A DNA stretch of 64,000 bases from Pirellulales bacterium (lineage in GTDB: Bacteria > Planctomycetota > Planctomycetia > Pirellulales > PALSA-1355), in contig JALHMI010000005.1 of assembly GCA_022844125.1 (NCBI GenBank), positions 335,768-399,767 on the forward strand. The letters run 5' to 3'. This document shows positions 33,375 to 41,246 of the stretch, one piece after another. Numbering within the stretch: the stretch's first letter is position 1; the number at the start of each line of letters is the position of its first letter. A program made the position numbers and the translations under genes. The notes beneath the pieces are model-generated. The model searched no databases, had not been told where the DNA came from, and saw nothing but the letters and a program-made list of their open reading frames with translations.

Positions 33375-34664
33375 CTACAGATAAAGTCCGCAGCTCTTTT
33401 CCAGCTGCTGCAAGTATTGATCAAGAAGGTAGGTCTGAAATGCACGTGACTTATCCTGATGGCCCGTTTTCAAATGCGTGTATTCCTCGATGATCGCCAT
33501 GACGACCGTGCGTTTTCCAAGCTCGAAACAACGTTCCGACACGAAGATGGTACCCTGGTCGGCTTCACCCAATGTGTCTTGAAAGGCGAACGTGGCAACT
33601 TGGATCGGGTAGTTCACATCGACCCCGACAGTTTTCAAGAAGCTCAGACATTCGTCAACGACCGCCTTTTGACGGACGTCCATTGGGATGACAACACGCG
33701 CCGCCTGTTGGTCACTTTGCCCCAGAATGTGTACGCGCTCTGCGAAGTGCTTTTTCAATGCCCGGCAAAGACTGTTCGGAAGGACAAGCGACGTGTTTAA
33801 ATACTCCGTGAAACGTCCCGCTACATCTTCAAGAATAAGAGGCCTGCCTCCGATCACTTCAAGCCACTTGTCATTGAACGATTGCGACCAATCCCAATCG
33901 AGATTCCACTCCCACATCTTCTTGTCCGCGTTGTAAATCTGTCGAATCATCTGCTCGTCTGCGAAGTTGGAGATCCAACGAATCAACCCACCTCGGAAGC
34001 TGAAGTCCTCGGCGATGACTCGGCTTTCATTGATGCCGATCCATTGCATGTCGTAATGAAAAAGACAGGGATAGTTCACGCGATGAACACGAATGCCCTT
34101 GCGATAAACGATCAATTCATTCCCACCGTTCAGCACCTTTCCATTTGATTGTTCAAGGACGATGTCGGTACGCTTTGACGAGAAATACTTGTTCCAGTTC
34201 GCGAATACTTCATTGAGGGATTCGTGTGCTCCAATGTATACCTTTGTCTTGCCCGCTTCTGGCGTGACACTCATGGCGTGCTCCATCGTATAGCGGCCTT
34301 CGTCGACTGCGTTGCAGAATACCTCTCGAACGGCGAACCAAGGCTCCCAGTCAACACCCATTTCCAAAGTCATACCCGTGGGCTTTCCGTCAATGTATAT
34401 CTGACGGAACGTCTTTCCGCGCATTTCGACTTCTTGGCTCGTGAAAACGATTTCGTTTAAGCCAGAGAAGACCCGCAGCGGAATCCCATTTCGCAGAAGG
34501 ACTGCGATAGCATACTTCAAACCACTGCCGAAGTAACCGATCTTCGTCTCATCATCGCGCTTCGTTGATGCTCCAAGCAAGCTGAACGCATAGGGGCTTA
34601 TTTCGCCGTCATTTGTGATCTCAACATAGAGAATCTTTTCTTGAAGGGTATCGAATATGGTCAT
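33375..34664 (-). CDS. GHKL-type ATPase-like protein with C-terminal EExxH motif
   Basis: The 429-residue protein has an N-terminal part resembling GHKL ATPases: SPYAFSLLGASTK (Asn/Asp region), GYFGSGLKYAIAVLL (residues about 42-56, glycine-rich lid) and WFAVREVFCNAVDE with an Asn near residue 117. The C-terminal end has VVMAIIEEYTHLKTGH (about residues 397-412), where EExxH resembles a metal site. Proteins with this layout occur in phages and plasmids, but no function is known to me. It is divergent from the early operon. Confidence 0.55.
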   Translation of the reverse strand: MTIFDTLQEKILYVEITNDGEISPYAFSLLGASTKRDDETKIGYFGSGLKYAIAVLLRNGIPLRVFSGLNEIVFTSQEVEMRGKTFRQIYIDGKPTGMTLEMGVDWEPWFAVREVFCNAVDEGRYTMEHAMSVTPEAGKTKVYIGAHESLNEVFANWNKYFSSKRTDIVLEQSNGKVLNGGNELIVYRKGIRVHRVNYPCLFHYDMQWIGINESRVIAEDFSFRGGLIRWISNFADEQMIRQIYNADKKMWEWNLDWDWSQSFNDKWLEVIGGRPLILEDVAGRFTEYLNTSLVLPNSLCRALKKHFAERVHILGQSDQQAARVVIPMDVRQKAVVDECLSFLKTVGVDVNYPIQVATFAFQDTLGEADQGTIFVSERCFELGKRTVVMAIIEEYTHLKTGHQDKSRAFQTYLLDQYLQQLEKSCGLYL

Positions 34665-34681
34665 AGAAATGGGGAAGAAAA

Positions 34682-34918
34682 CTAAAGTACGTCGTGGGAT
34701 GAATCGTCAGGCGATTCGTCATTGAGTGGACGGCGGCTGTGAATGCAATCCTTCGCCTTGCAGAACAGGCCATGCTTTTCGACTTGCCCGTGCCCTGCGG
34801 GATGACTTGGATCGTGCGAGTCGTTGATGCACAGATCCCAATGAGTTGGCCCGTCACACTCGGGACACTTTGCCGCTGAGTCGTGGGGATAGGCCGTCGC
34901 CTGATTACTTTGAGTCAT
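34682..34918 (-). CDS. cysteine-rich small protein, 78 aa
   Basis: The ATG at 34918 starts 9 bases before the stop of the upstream ribbon-helix-helix gene, giving a small overlap. The product has CPECDGP...CINDSH...FCKAKDC, which looks like a zinc-binding module, and a Ser/Asp-rich tail. A longer start at 35002 would cover the upstream gene and is rejected. Confidence 0.5.
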   Translation of the reverse strand: MTQSNQATAYPHDSAAKCPECDGPTHWDLCINDSHDPSHPAGHGQVEKHGLFCKAKDCIHSRRPLNDESPDDSSHDVL

Positions 34919-35045
34919 GGTGCTTGGAGAGAAATTGAATCGCGTATCGGATGAGCTGACCCAGCGAGGAGAACTTGAGCTTCTTCTGAAGTTCGTCCGC
35001 ATCGCGGCGGTCTTGTTCCGATAGAGAGATGGTAGTGCGTTTCAT
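34905..35045 (-). CDS. ribbon-helix-helix regulator, 46 aa
   Basis: MKRTTISLSEQDRRDADELQ begins a 46-residue protein with the classical Arc/CopG order: a short strand (RTTISL), then two helices separated by SSLGQLIRYAIQFL. It is at the divergence point between the leftward late genes and the rightward early operon, so it is a good candidate for a phage repressor controlling one or both directions. Confidence 0.75.
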   Translation of the reverse strand: MKRTTISLSEQDRRDADELQKKLKFSSLGQLIRYAIQFLSKHHDSK

Positions 35046-35172
35046 AGTTCGATTGGAAAGATACAGGAGGTGCTATCGTATCTGCAATCATTCCGCCTTG
35101 ACAATGCAGGCAAATATGATTGCGCTTCTGCCATCACTCCTTTAGAGTAAAGGCACACTTCCCCATTCCTCT
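35046..35172. promoter_or_regulatory. divergent promoter region for early operon and RHH gene
   Basis: The 127 bases between the ATG at 35045 and the ATG at 35173 have no coding frame, and include AT-rich stretches such as TGCAATCATTCC and CAAATATGATTGCG. Divergent transcription of a repressor-like gene and the early operon makes this the probable operator/promoter region. I cannot assign exact -35/-10 elements. Confidence 0.4.
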
Positions 35173-35559
35173 ATGTCTGACTCTCAGACCACATCATCAG
35201 CATCCATTGCTCCAGCGGCTGCATCTAAGGTAGCGGCTCTCGTAGTCGAGCTATACGTCGACGGCAAATCTATCTGGGTTACGGACAAGGAAAACATCTC
35301 CAAAGAGAATGCAACTGCCTTGGCAATTTCGCACAATCACCTTTTTGACGCTGCTCAAGCAATCCTTCGTTGGGAATACAACGACGACGAACGCTCAGAC
35401 GGCGAGCTGTTGGATGAAGCATTTGAACTTCTCAGACCGCTTGTTGCTCAGGCAAAAGGAAAAACAGTCATCAAATGCACTATGTGCCACAACTATGATG
35501 CAGAATCCGAATCAAACAAAGGAATCTGTGAGACTTGCGTGGCGAATCTTCCGTTTTAA
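35173..35559 (+). CDS. hypothetical early protein with C-terminal zinc ribbon, 128 aa
   Basis: The 128-residue product begins with Ser/Ala-rich sequence, has an alpha/beta core (VAALVVELYVDGKSIWVT) and ends with CTMCHNYDAESESNKGICETC, a four-cysteine zinc site. It is the first gene of the rightward early operon. Function unknown. Confidence 0.65.
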   Translation: MSDSQTTSSASIAPAAASKVAALVVELYVDGKSIWVTDKENISKENATALAISHNHLFDAAQAILRWEYNDDERSDGELLDEAFELLRPLVAQAKGKTVIKCTMCHNYDAESESNKGICETCVANLPF

Positions 35560-35580
35560 TTCCCATTTCCCCTTTTCCCT

Positions 35581-36342
35581 ATGAAGAAGCAGATACGCGA
35601 ACTCTCAGACGACGGCTCCTCAGTTCAAATCACCATCGCCGACGAACGCTGGTACATCAAATCGCAGACCGACAAAGACGGAAACGTCACGTCTATCGTC
35701 GAGTACCCGTCCGTGACATGGATCACCGAGCACTACCCGAAAGGAATCGGCTACTTCAAGTGGCTCGCCAATCAGGGATGGGATGAGTCCCGAGCACTCA
35801 TGGAAGCCGCAGGAAACCGTGGATCGAAGGTACACGGAGCGATTACCGATCTTCTCCTCGGCAACCGAATCGAGATCGACGGCAAGCTCCCGAACTCCGA
35901 TACGCGTGAGCCTGAAGAGATCACGCTTGAAGAATACGAAGCCATCATGTCCTTCGCGGACTGGTTCAAGGAAACGAACCCGAAGCCGATCGAGAACGAA
36001 CTCGTCGTCTTCAACGAAGAGTACAAGTACGCAGGAACCGCAGACTTCATTTGTGAGATCGACGGCGAACGCTGGCTCATCGACTTCAAAACGGGACAGA
36101 ACATCTGGCCGTCATACGAGCTGCAACTCTCCGCCTACAAGCATGCTCTCCCGTCGGAACTGAAGCCCGACAAACTGGCGATCCTCCAAGTCGGCTACGC
36201 CAGAAATAGAAAGCGTTTCAAATTCACCGAGATCGAAGATCAGTTCGACCTGTTCCTTGCCGCTCGCAAAATCTGGGAGAAGGAATGCAGCACCGTCACG
36301 GTCTTCAAAAAGGACTACCCTGTTTCCATTTCCCTGAACTGA
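35581..36342 (+). CDS. PD-(D/E)XK exonuclease (RecB/Cas4-like)
   Basis: The 253-residue protein has the ordered nuclease motifs of phage RecB-like exonucleases: GNRGSKVHGAITD (His85), ENELVVFNEEYKYAGTADFI (Glu140, Asp155), LIDFKTG (Asp168, Lys170) and YELQLSAY (Gln182). It would resect DNA ends during phage recombination or replication, working with a single-strand annealing protein; the next gene may be that partner. No iron-sulfur cysteines of Cas4 are present. Confidence 0.85.
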   Translation: MKKQIRELSDDGSSVQITIADERWYIKSQTDKDGNVTSIVEYPSVTWITEHYPKGIGYFKWLANQGWDESRALMEAAGNRGSKVHGAITDLLLGNRIEIDGKLPNSDTREPEEITLEEYEAIMSFADWFKETNPKPIENELVVFNEEYKYAGTADFICEIDGERWLIDFKTGQNIWPSYELQLSAYKHALPSELKPDKLAILQVGYARNRKRFKFTEIEDQFDLFLAARKIWEKECSTVTVFKKDYPVSISLN

Positions 36343-36343
36343 T

Positions 36344-36670
36344 ATGGGCTTCCTGATTTCAAAGGAGTTTCCTCCGCGATTCCTCAAGGGCGAGGAAGTA
36401 GTAGGCCACGAAATGCAGCTCACGATTCGTGAGGTCAAAAAGGAGAACGCCTACAACCGCAACACGAACAAGAACGACCAAATAATCGTCGTCTATTTTG
36501 AAGGCAAGGAGCGTGGTGTCGTGGTCAAGAAGCAGCGAGCGATGGACATCAAAGCCCTGTACGGGGACGACACAGATCAATGGAAAGGTAAGGTGGTCCG
36601 CCTCTACACAGAAAAAAAGAAAGTCAAAGACGGCATCGTCGATGTTATCCGCTTCACCTCTCCTCAATGA
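36344..36670 (+). CDS. possible OB-fold DNA-binding protein, 108 aa
   Basis: The 108-residue protein is basic and beta-rich: FEGKERGVVVKKQRAMDIK, GKVVRLYTEKKKVKDGIVDV, ending IRFTSPQ. This pattern is common in small phage proteins that bind nucleic acid and accompany exonucleases. The start is two bases after the exonuclease stop and its stop overlaps the next ATG (ATGA), so it is coupled to both. The fold call is an inference. Confidence 0.55.
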   Translation: MGFLISKEFPPRFLKGEEVVGHEMQLTIREVKKENAYNRNTNKNDQIIVVYFEGKERGVVVKKQRAMDIKALYGDDTDQWKGKVVRLYTEKKKVKDGIVDVIRFTSPQ

Positions 36671-37098
36671 GCCTCCCTGGACGCATCAAAAACGCCATCG
36701 CCGAACTTGATCGAGACACCGCGAACATCGCCGAGCAAATGCCAGCCATGCAAACAATGCGGGATCATCAGCGAACTCTCTCATCGCTCGTCGCAGAAGC
36801 CGCAACCGTCGTCGCACAAGCGAAACGGAATACCATTGCAACCTACGTCACCCGCCGCAGGCTTCAAGCCGAGCGATTCCGCAAAGCCAGGTCGCACAAT
36901 GGCATGACCGCAAAGGATGCGGAGGAGGAGTCCAAAATTTTCGTCGGCGAAGAGTACGCGAAGGAAATGGACGCCGAGGAACATCTCACCCTGTTGGAAC
37001 TTCTCATTCAGGCACTTCGAGCCAAGCTCGACTTCTGCCGTGACGTTGCAAACGATTGCAAGTGGATCGAACGATCCTTCACTTCCAACAATCCATGA
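36667..37098 (+). CDS. helical early protein, 143 aa
   Basis: The product is almost wholly helical (LSSLVAEAATVVAQAKRNTIATY, DAEEHLTLLELLIQALRAKLDF) with a coiled-coil-like segment and Arg/Lys-rich middle. Its start overlaps the previous stop and its stop overlaps the microprotein ATG. It resembles in position, not sequence, DNA replication accessory proteins. Function unknown. Confidence 0.6.
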   Translation: MSLPGRIKNAIAELDRDTANIAEQMPAMQTMRDHQRTLSSLVAEAATVVAQAKRNTIATYVTRRRLQAERFRKARSHNGMTAKDAEEESKIFVGEEYAKEMDAEEHLTLLELLIQALRAKLDFCRDVANDCKWIERSFTSNNP

Positions 37099-37157
37099 CC
37101 CTTCTTCAATTCATCATCGGCACCGTTGGGTTCGTGTATTTCTTGCTTGCCGTATGA
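37095..37157 (+). CDS. 20-residue single-TM microprotein
   Basis: An ATG at 37095 shares ATGA with the previous stop, and this frame's TGA shares ATGA with the next start at 37154. The 20-residue product is a single hydrophobic helix: MTLLQFIIG then VYFLLAV. Double overlap on both sides makes translation probable. It may anchor in the membrane or simply couple translation of its neighbours. Confidence 0.55.
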   Translation: MTLLQFIIGTVGFVYFLLAV

Positions 37158-37408
37158 AGACGATATTCGCTCTCGAAGGCCAATGCTCAATGGATTCGCT
37201 CGTCGGATGGATCATGCGGAAAACCGATTCCCCCGTCCTGCCGAAAGAGAAACTGTGTTCCATCTTCGATTGCGACATGCCGCAGTTTTCCAAAGGCATC
37301 TGCCATCGGCATTTCAACCTTGCTCGCAAAGGCAAGAAGCTGGAGCACAGACAGTTTCAGTTTCTCGTTGAACCTCCTTCCACACCTGAAAATGACGGGA
37401 GCGCCTAG
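37154..37408 (+). CDS. small protein with CxxC...CxxxH motif, 84 aa
   Basis: From ATG 37154 the 84-residue protein contains CSIFDCDMPQFSKGICHRHFN (about residues 35-56), a cysteine/histidine cluster like the bird-like zinc fold seen in small phage HNH-associated proteins. Start overlaps the microprotein stop and its end overlaps the HNH gene start by 17 bases. Probably part of the DNA processing set. Confidence 0.6.
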   Translation: MKTIFALEGQCSMDSLVGWIMRKTDSPVLPKEKLCSIFDCDMPQFSKGICHRHFNLARKGKKLEHRQFQFLVEPPSTPENDGSA

Positions 37409-38006
37409 ACCAAAGATCATTCGGCAGAAGAACAAGCCCAAGCAACTCAAGCGGAGCCCGATTAAACCTGGCCGCAAGTGCCCCGACTGCCTAGGAACCG
37501 GAAGACGATATTTCGACAACGGGCAATTCCATCCAGACTACGTTGACTGCCCGACATGCAATGGCAAAGGCCGCGTTCGGTCAAAACCGATCGCTCGAAA
37601 AAAGAGCATGCAAAAAAAGCAGTTTGATGAGGCGGACTTTCACCGCCCGACGCTTGAGAAAATCTGGGCGACTGCCGAATGGAGATGCCCATTCACGCTT
37701 CGACGTACGAACATCAGCGAAGGTATTATCATTGATCCGGCCCACATCCTCGGACGAAGCGGAGGACGGCTCCGCCGTGGGATCTTCAGTAGCCCCTTCA
37801 ATTGCACACCGCTGCACCGTGAGATCCATCAAGGGCCGCTTCGTGACACTCCAGAAGTACGTTCGATCCTACTGAAAAGAACCGAGCGACGAATACTTCT
37901 CGCCGTGCGCGAGGGTCGATACGAAATCACTCCAATCGACCAAGTATTTCGCGAATACGCTTCGTCATTCCTTGGCGACTTCCCTTCCCCCCTACTCGAT
38001 GCGTGA
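37392..38006 (+). CDS. HNH nuclease with DnaJ-type zinc finger
   Basis: The 204-residue protein has an N-terminal zinc finger CPDCLGTG...CPTCNGKG (Cys30/33/53/56, the DnaJ CxxCxGxG pattern) and a C-terminal HNH-type site: PAHILGRSGG (His118), SPFNCTPLHREIHQGP (Asn137, His142, His146). The layout recalls phage NinG-type proteins and homing-type HNH nucleases. It could process recombination intermediates. The ATG at 37392 overlaps the previous gene. Confidence 0.75.
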   Translation: MTGAPRPKIIRQKNKPKQLKRSPIKPGRKCPDCLGTGRRYFDNGQFHPDYVDCPTCNGKGRVRSKPIARKKSMQKKQFDEADFHRPTLEKIWATAEWRCPFTLRRTNISEGIIIDPAHILGRSGGRLRRGIFSSPFNCTPLHREIHQGPLRDTPEVRSILLKRTERRILLAVREGRYEITPIDQVFREYASSFLGDFPSPLLDA

Positions 38007-38436
38007 ATGCTGCCCTCATTGCCGCCAGCCAATGCCGCTGGCATACAAGAAGCATCTTCGCCGCAATATGCTTCAGCCGCTCAAAGCTCTCGCTGAGAGC
38101 AGTGGTCCGCTGACAACTCAGGAGCTTGCCTCCGTCTTCGAGGACCGCCCTGCCCTGCGGACCGAGATCACCAAGCACTTTGCGAGCTTGCGGCACTGGG
38201 CGCTGATCGAAGAGGCCACACCGCGAAAGTATCGCGTCACCGTTCGCGGTATGCGGTTCATCGACGGCTTTGAAGCGGTCCCTGAGTGGGGATGGACCGT
38301 GAACAATGAACCTGTCGCGACGCCCGAGGGTGAAGAACCGGCCCCGCTCCGGCACATCTGGGAGATTGAGCCGAAAGACTTCTCAGAGCCGAGCCGCCAC
38401 GTGGAGGAAGCCGTGCAGTTGTGCATTCCCAACTAA
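37999..38436 (+). CDS. winged-helix-like protein with N-terminal zinc motif, 145 aa
   Basis: Beginning ATG 37999, the protein has CCPHCRQPM (a CxxC pair) and then a helical domain LLTTQELASVFEDRPALRTEI... with HFASLRHWALIEEATPRKYRVTVRG, the shape of a winged helix that reads promoters or replication sites. It is the last rightward early gene before the attachment site. The start overlaps the HNH gene by 8 bases. Confidence 0.6.
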   Translation: MRECCPHCRQPMPLAYKKHLRRNMLQPLKALAESSGPLTTQELASVFEDRPALRTEITKHFASLRHWALIEEATPRKYRVTVRGMRFIDGFEAVPEWGWTVNNEPVATPEGEEPAPLRHIWEIEPKDFSEPSRHVEEAVQLCIPN

Positions 38437-38624
38437 GGTTCATACAATAGCCGCTTTGATGATGCTTCGCACTGGAGCACGCGGACGCTTGCTGACCAAG
38501 AAGTTAGCATGCAGGGAATCAGCAGGTAATTGTGTAGAAACCTTGAAATTGATGGAAATCCTGCAATGGGTGCGGACACGCAACGCGTTATTTTCACGTA
38601 ACTTGTGAAAACTCCACCCGGGTG

Positions 38625-38673
38625 CGGCTTGCCTGGGGGTCAAGAGGTCGCAGGTTCAAATCCTGTCGCCCCG
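38625..38673 (+). repeat. attachment-site-like 3' fragment of a tRNA-Pro gene
   Basis: The sequence reads from an anticodon stem-loop (CTTGC CTGGGGG TCAAG, anticodon GGG) through AGGTC and the T-arm GCAGG TTCAAAT CCTGT to CGCCCCGA, the 3' acceptor strand and discriminator of a proline tRNA. The 5' half, including any CGGGGCG partner, is missing upstream. Such fragments are left at integration sites within tRNA 3' ends. It also encodes the last residues of the integrase (GATGFEPATS), a usual sign of tRNA-derived att sites. Confidence 0.8.
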
Positions 38674-39980
38674 ATTTTGACAACGTCTGACACGAATTGC
38701 CAAACGGCGTCGAAACCCTTGCAGTGGCGAGGGTTTTGTCGTTTCTGGTCAGTGCCTTCGTTGCCATTCAAGGACACCGAATGCCCTTCAGAGCCGCCAG
38801 AAATGCAGCGCATTTGCAGCGCGGCGTCAGGCTCCGATACAGCGCGGGGGGTATCCGCGGCAGCAGGAACTGTTTGTTGCACAACCGGCAGCGCGGCAAT
38901 CGCACGGGCCTGATCGTTGATGCCGATATGCGTGTACTTCATTGTCGTTTTAATATCGGAATGCCGTGCCAACTCTTTGGCCTCAGGCAGCGACGCACCG
39001 TTGCGAAGCAGTTCCGTAATGTAGGTATGCCGGCCTGAGGCATGGAAGTCGGCAACGCCTTCATCGTTCTTGTACGGGATGCCGACCCGTTCCAGGTCCT
39101 TTCGGACCATCACGTGCGTCTTGCGTTGCCCAAGCTTCGGGAAAAGCTTCTCCCCGGGCTGTATTCCGAGCAACCACTGGCGCAGCATTGCCGCCAACTC
39201 AGGATGCAACGGAAGTACATCTTCTTTCCGATGCTTCGAGGCCCTGGCCGCGACGGTAATCGTCGGTGGTGTGGCGTCTAGATCAAAGCTCTTCGGAGTC
39301 AGGCTGCCCAGCTCCTTGCGACGAAGGCCAGTCAGGTATGCCATGAGATAAATGCGTGCCCGTTGCTCGCCCGTGTACCGCTGAATGCTGATGCCGCTCG
39401 TGCGTGCCGAGGCGATAAGCTTGGACACTTCGTCGGCCGTGAGTGCCCTTCGGCCATGGCGCACATCGACGGCCGTATTGAGCCTCTCGACTCCGAGCAT
39501 TGGATTGGCCAACATCCGCCTGCTCGTAACGCACCAATTGCAGAAAGTACCGAATGCTTGCAAATACTGGTTGTAGGTTCGATGGCCCGTTGACTTCTCC
39601 TTGCGGCGCGACCGCAGGTACTTTTGAACGGTTTCTGCCTCAATGTCGGCCAACGTCTTGAATTTGCAGCCTTCCACCGTCCGCCGCACCTGCCCCATCG
39701 TGAGCTTGACGTATTGAGGCGAATTATCGCCCAGGCTTTCCTGAAATTCGGCAAGGTGCTCTTCAATTGGCAGAAGCCGCTGCTCCGTAATTCGATCCAG
39801 CCCCGCATCAACCATACCAGTACGCCGGAGCCGGGCTTCCGTTTCCAGCTTGCCGGCCAACTCTTCGGTCAGCCCTTTGTCAGTAAACCCGATTGCCGTC
39901 CGGCGTTTGCCACGATGGTCAAGGTACTGAATCGTGTAGGGCTCGGACTTGCGCTTTGTTCGCTTGAATATCGATGCCAT
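38640..39980 (-). CDS. tyrosine integrase
   Basis: The 446-residue protein is a phage/ICE-type integrase with N-terminal arm-binding and SAM-like core-binding parts and a C-terminal catalytic domain: Arg in YLTGLRRKELG, HASGRHTYITELLRNG (His-x-x-Arg), LARHSDIKTTMKYTHIG (His and the catalytic Tyr). The final residues are read from the tRNA-Pro fragment. It would integrate and excise the element between tRNA att sites. It lies next to an excisionase-like gene and points at the att site. Confidence 0.92.
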   Translation of the reverse strand: MASIFKRTKRKSEPYTIQYLDHRGKRRTAIGFTDKGLTEELAGKLETEARLRRTGMVDAGLDRITEQRLLPIEEHLAEFQESLGDNSPQYVKLTMGQVRRTVEGCKFKTLADIEAETVQKYLRSRRKEKSTGHRTYNQYLQAFGTFCNWCVTSRRMLANPMLGVERLNTAVDVRHGRRALTADEVSKLIASARTSGISIQRYTGEQRARIYLMAYLTGLRRKELGSLTPKSFDLDATPPTITVAARASKHRKEDVLPLHPELAAMLRQWLLGIQPGEKLFPKLGQRKTHVMVRKDLERVGIPYKNDEGVADFHASGRHTYITELLRNGASLPEAKELARHSDIKTTMKYTHIGINDQARAIAALPVVQQTVPAAADTPRAVSEPDAALQMRCISGGSEGHSVSLNGNEGTDQKRQNPRHCKGFDAVWQFVSDVVKIGATGFEPATS

Positions 39981-39983
39981 GAG

Positions 39984-40223
39984 TCATTTCCTCCGAGAAC
40001 CATTTTCGCGCGCTTGCTGCGGAGGGCAACCCTCTGCGATCCAATTCCGGATCTCGTCCTGTCGCCATCGCACGGTCCCGCCTATTCGAACAGGAGGCGG
40101 AATCAGTCGAGCCGAATTTAGGCGCCAGATGCTGCGTACCGATACGTTAAGCATCCTAGCCACCTCATCGGCCGCGACCAGCAACACTTCAGCCGGCACC
40201 TCTTGCCTGATCTCCCTAATCAT
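39984..40223 (-). CDS. excisionase-like HTH protein
   Basis: From ATG 40223 (GGAG 8 bases upstream) the 79-residue protein has a MerR/excisionase-type winged helix-turn-helix: VAADEVARMLNVSVRSIWRLNS followed by RIGGTVRWRQDEIRNWIAEG, in which the wing ends in an RW pair. It sits three bases before the integrase, the usual xis-int order, and would set the direction of recombination. Confidence 0.85.
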   Translation of the reverse strand: MIREIRQEVPAEVLLVAADEVARMLNVSVRSIWRLNSARLIPPPVRIGGTVRWRQDEIRNWIAEGCPPQQARENGSRRK

Positions 40224-40240
40224 GATGCGATCTCCTTTGC

Positions 40241-40381
40241 CTATTTGCTCAGCCAGTGGCAAAGCCGGCTCCAGGTGAGGATAGCTCGACGCTTCGCCTC
40301 GCCCGGATGCCGTTCATTGAACGCGCCGAGCTTGTACAGACCGAAACCGATGCCGATGAAGAACAAACTCGACAGCGACAT
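40241..40381 (-). CDS. small membrane protein, 46 aa
   Basis: The frame from ATG 40381 to TAG 40241 gives MSLSSLFFIGIGFGLYKLGA... with one membrane helix and a basic tail (AKRRAILTWSRLCHWLSK). It starts 3 bases after the previous gene's stop and ends 17 bases before the excisionase start, so the group is one operon. Function unknown. Confidence 0.55.
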   Translation of the reverse strand: MSLSSLFFIGIGFGLYKLGAFNERHPGEAKRRAILTWSRLCHWLSK

Positions 40382-40384
40382 TGC

Positions 40385-40648
40385 TCACCTCTCCATTTCC
40401 TGCTCTGGTTCTTTGTGCTCCACATGCTGACTGGCATACGAGTCCAGCATCTGGTTGTAGCCTTCGAGCGTGCCGATCTGCTCGGTAATCATCTGCGGAG
40501 TCGGATTACCAAGTGTTCCTGGTTCCTCGATAGGCCGAGCCGAATCCGGAAACGCGGGAAGTAGATTCTGCGAGAACTCCTTCGACCCTTGGCGTATCGC
40601 CGCCAACAACGGCGCGGTGAATGAAGGCCTCGATCGCTCTTCGGACAT
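40385..40648 (-). CDS. hypothetical protein, 87 aa
   Basis: An 87-residue soluble acidic protein (MSEERSRPSFTAPLLAAIR..., ...YASQHVEHKEPEQEMER) in the mobile-element operon between a membrane protein and the excisionase region. No domain recognised. Confidence 0.55.
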   Translation of the reverse strand: MSEERSRPSFTAPLLAAIRQGSKEFSQNLLPAFPDSARPIEEPGTLGNPTPQMITEQIGTLEGYNQMLDSYASQHVEHKEPEQEMER

Positions 40649-40664
40649 GACTTATCTCCTTGTG

Positions 40665-41243
40665 TTAGAAATTCCCGCTGCGCCAGCGATTCAACCGAGC
40701 CCGCTGTTCGATCGCAGCGTCCTGCATACGTTGCACATGCTTTCGCTCGATGGCACCATCGATCATTCCCTTGAACATCAATCCGAACGCGCCAAAAAAC
40801 ACGAACTCTCCGAGGGCCTGGTCGTGTTGGCCGAGCGCTATGCCCAGAATTACGCATAGCGGCACTTCCAGAAATCGCGCGATCCCCACCCGCTCCAAGA
40901 AAGGGAGCAGCACGCCGATCCACGAGTCGCCCTCATAGTGGCTATGAACCACGACACGGCGGAGGCGACGAATGAAGTAGCCGATCCGCTGGCAGACGAG
41001 GGCGATAACCCAGAAGCCAAAGAAATCGATCATCCCTGCGCTCTCTGGATGCCCACCCATGTAAAAAACCATGATCACGATGGCGAACAGGGCATTGAAC
41101 CCTATCGCCTCGCCACCAAAAGACCGCCGAAGAAAGACAGTAAAACACGTCGTAAAGCCGCTAAGCAGCATGTAGAAAAGATTGAGGCCGAAGCGGATAT
41201 CAAGGCCATTGTCTTGTTGGGGTGGGGCTGGCTGACCAAACAT
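40665..41243 (-). CDS. membrane protein of the mobilization region, 192 aa
   Basis: The 192-residue protein has four hydrophobic segments (about residues 18-38, 45-65, 72-92 and 130-155) and a basic C-terminal tail (DGAIERKHVQRMQDAAIEQR). It lies four bases downstream of the coupling ATPase, whose partner it may be (as small membrane proteins accompany VirD4/TraG type ATPases). No family recognised. Confidence 0.6.
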   Translation of the reverse strand: MFGQPAPPQQDNGLDIRFGLNLFYMLLSGFTTCFTVFLRRSFGGEAIGFNALFAIVIMVFYMGGHPESAGMIDFFGFWVIALVCQRIGYFIRRLRRVVVHSHYEGDSWIGVLLPFLERVGIARFLEVPLCVILGIALGQHDQALGEFVFFGAFGLMFKGMIDGAIERKHVQRMQDAAIEQRARLNRWRSGNF

Positions 41244-41246
41244 GCT

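Noticed and set aside
33298-33384. 28-codon rightward ORF after the lysis genes
   Set aside because: No clear ribosome site, overlaps the end of the opposite gene, and too short to judge.
35581-36342. Cas4 as the identity of the exonuclease
   Set aside because: The four iron-sulfur cysteines of Cas4 are missing and there is no CRISPR context; a phage RecB-like exonuclease fits better.
38306-38643. Short ORFs between the last early gene and the att site
   Set aside because: They are shadows of the winged-helix gene end or lie in noncoding sequence before the tRNA fragment.
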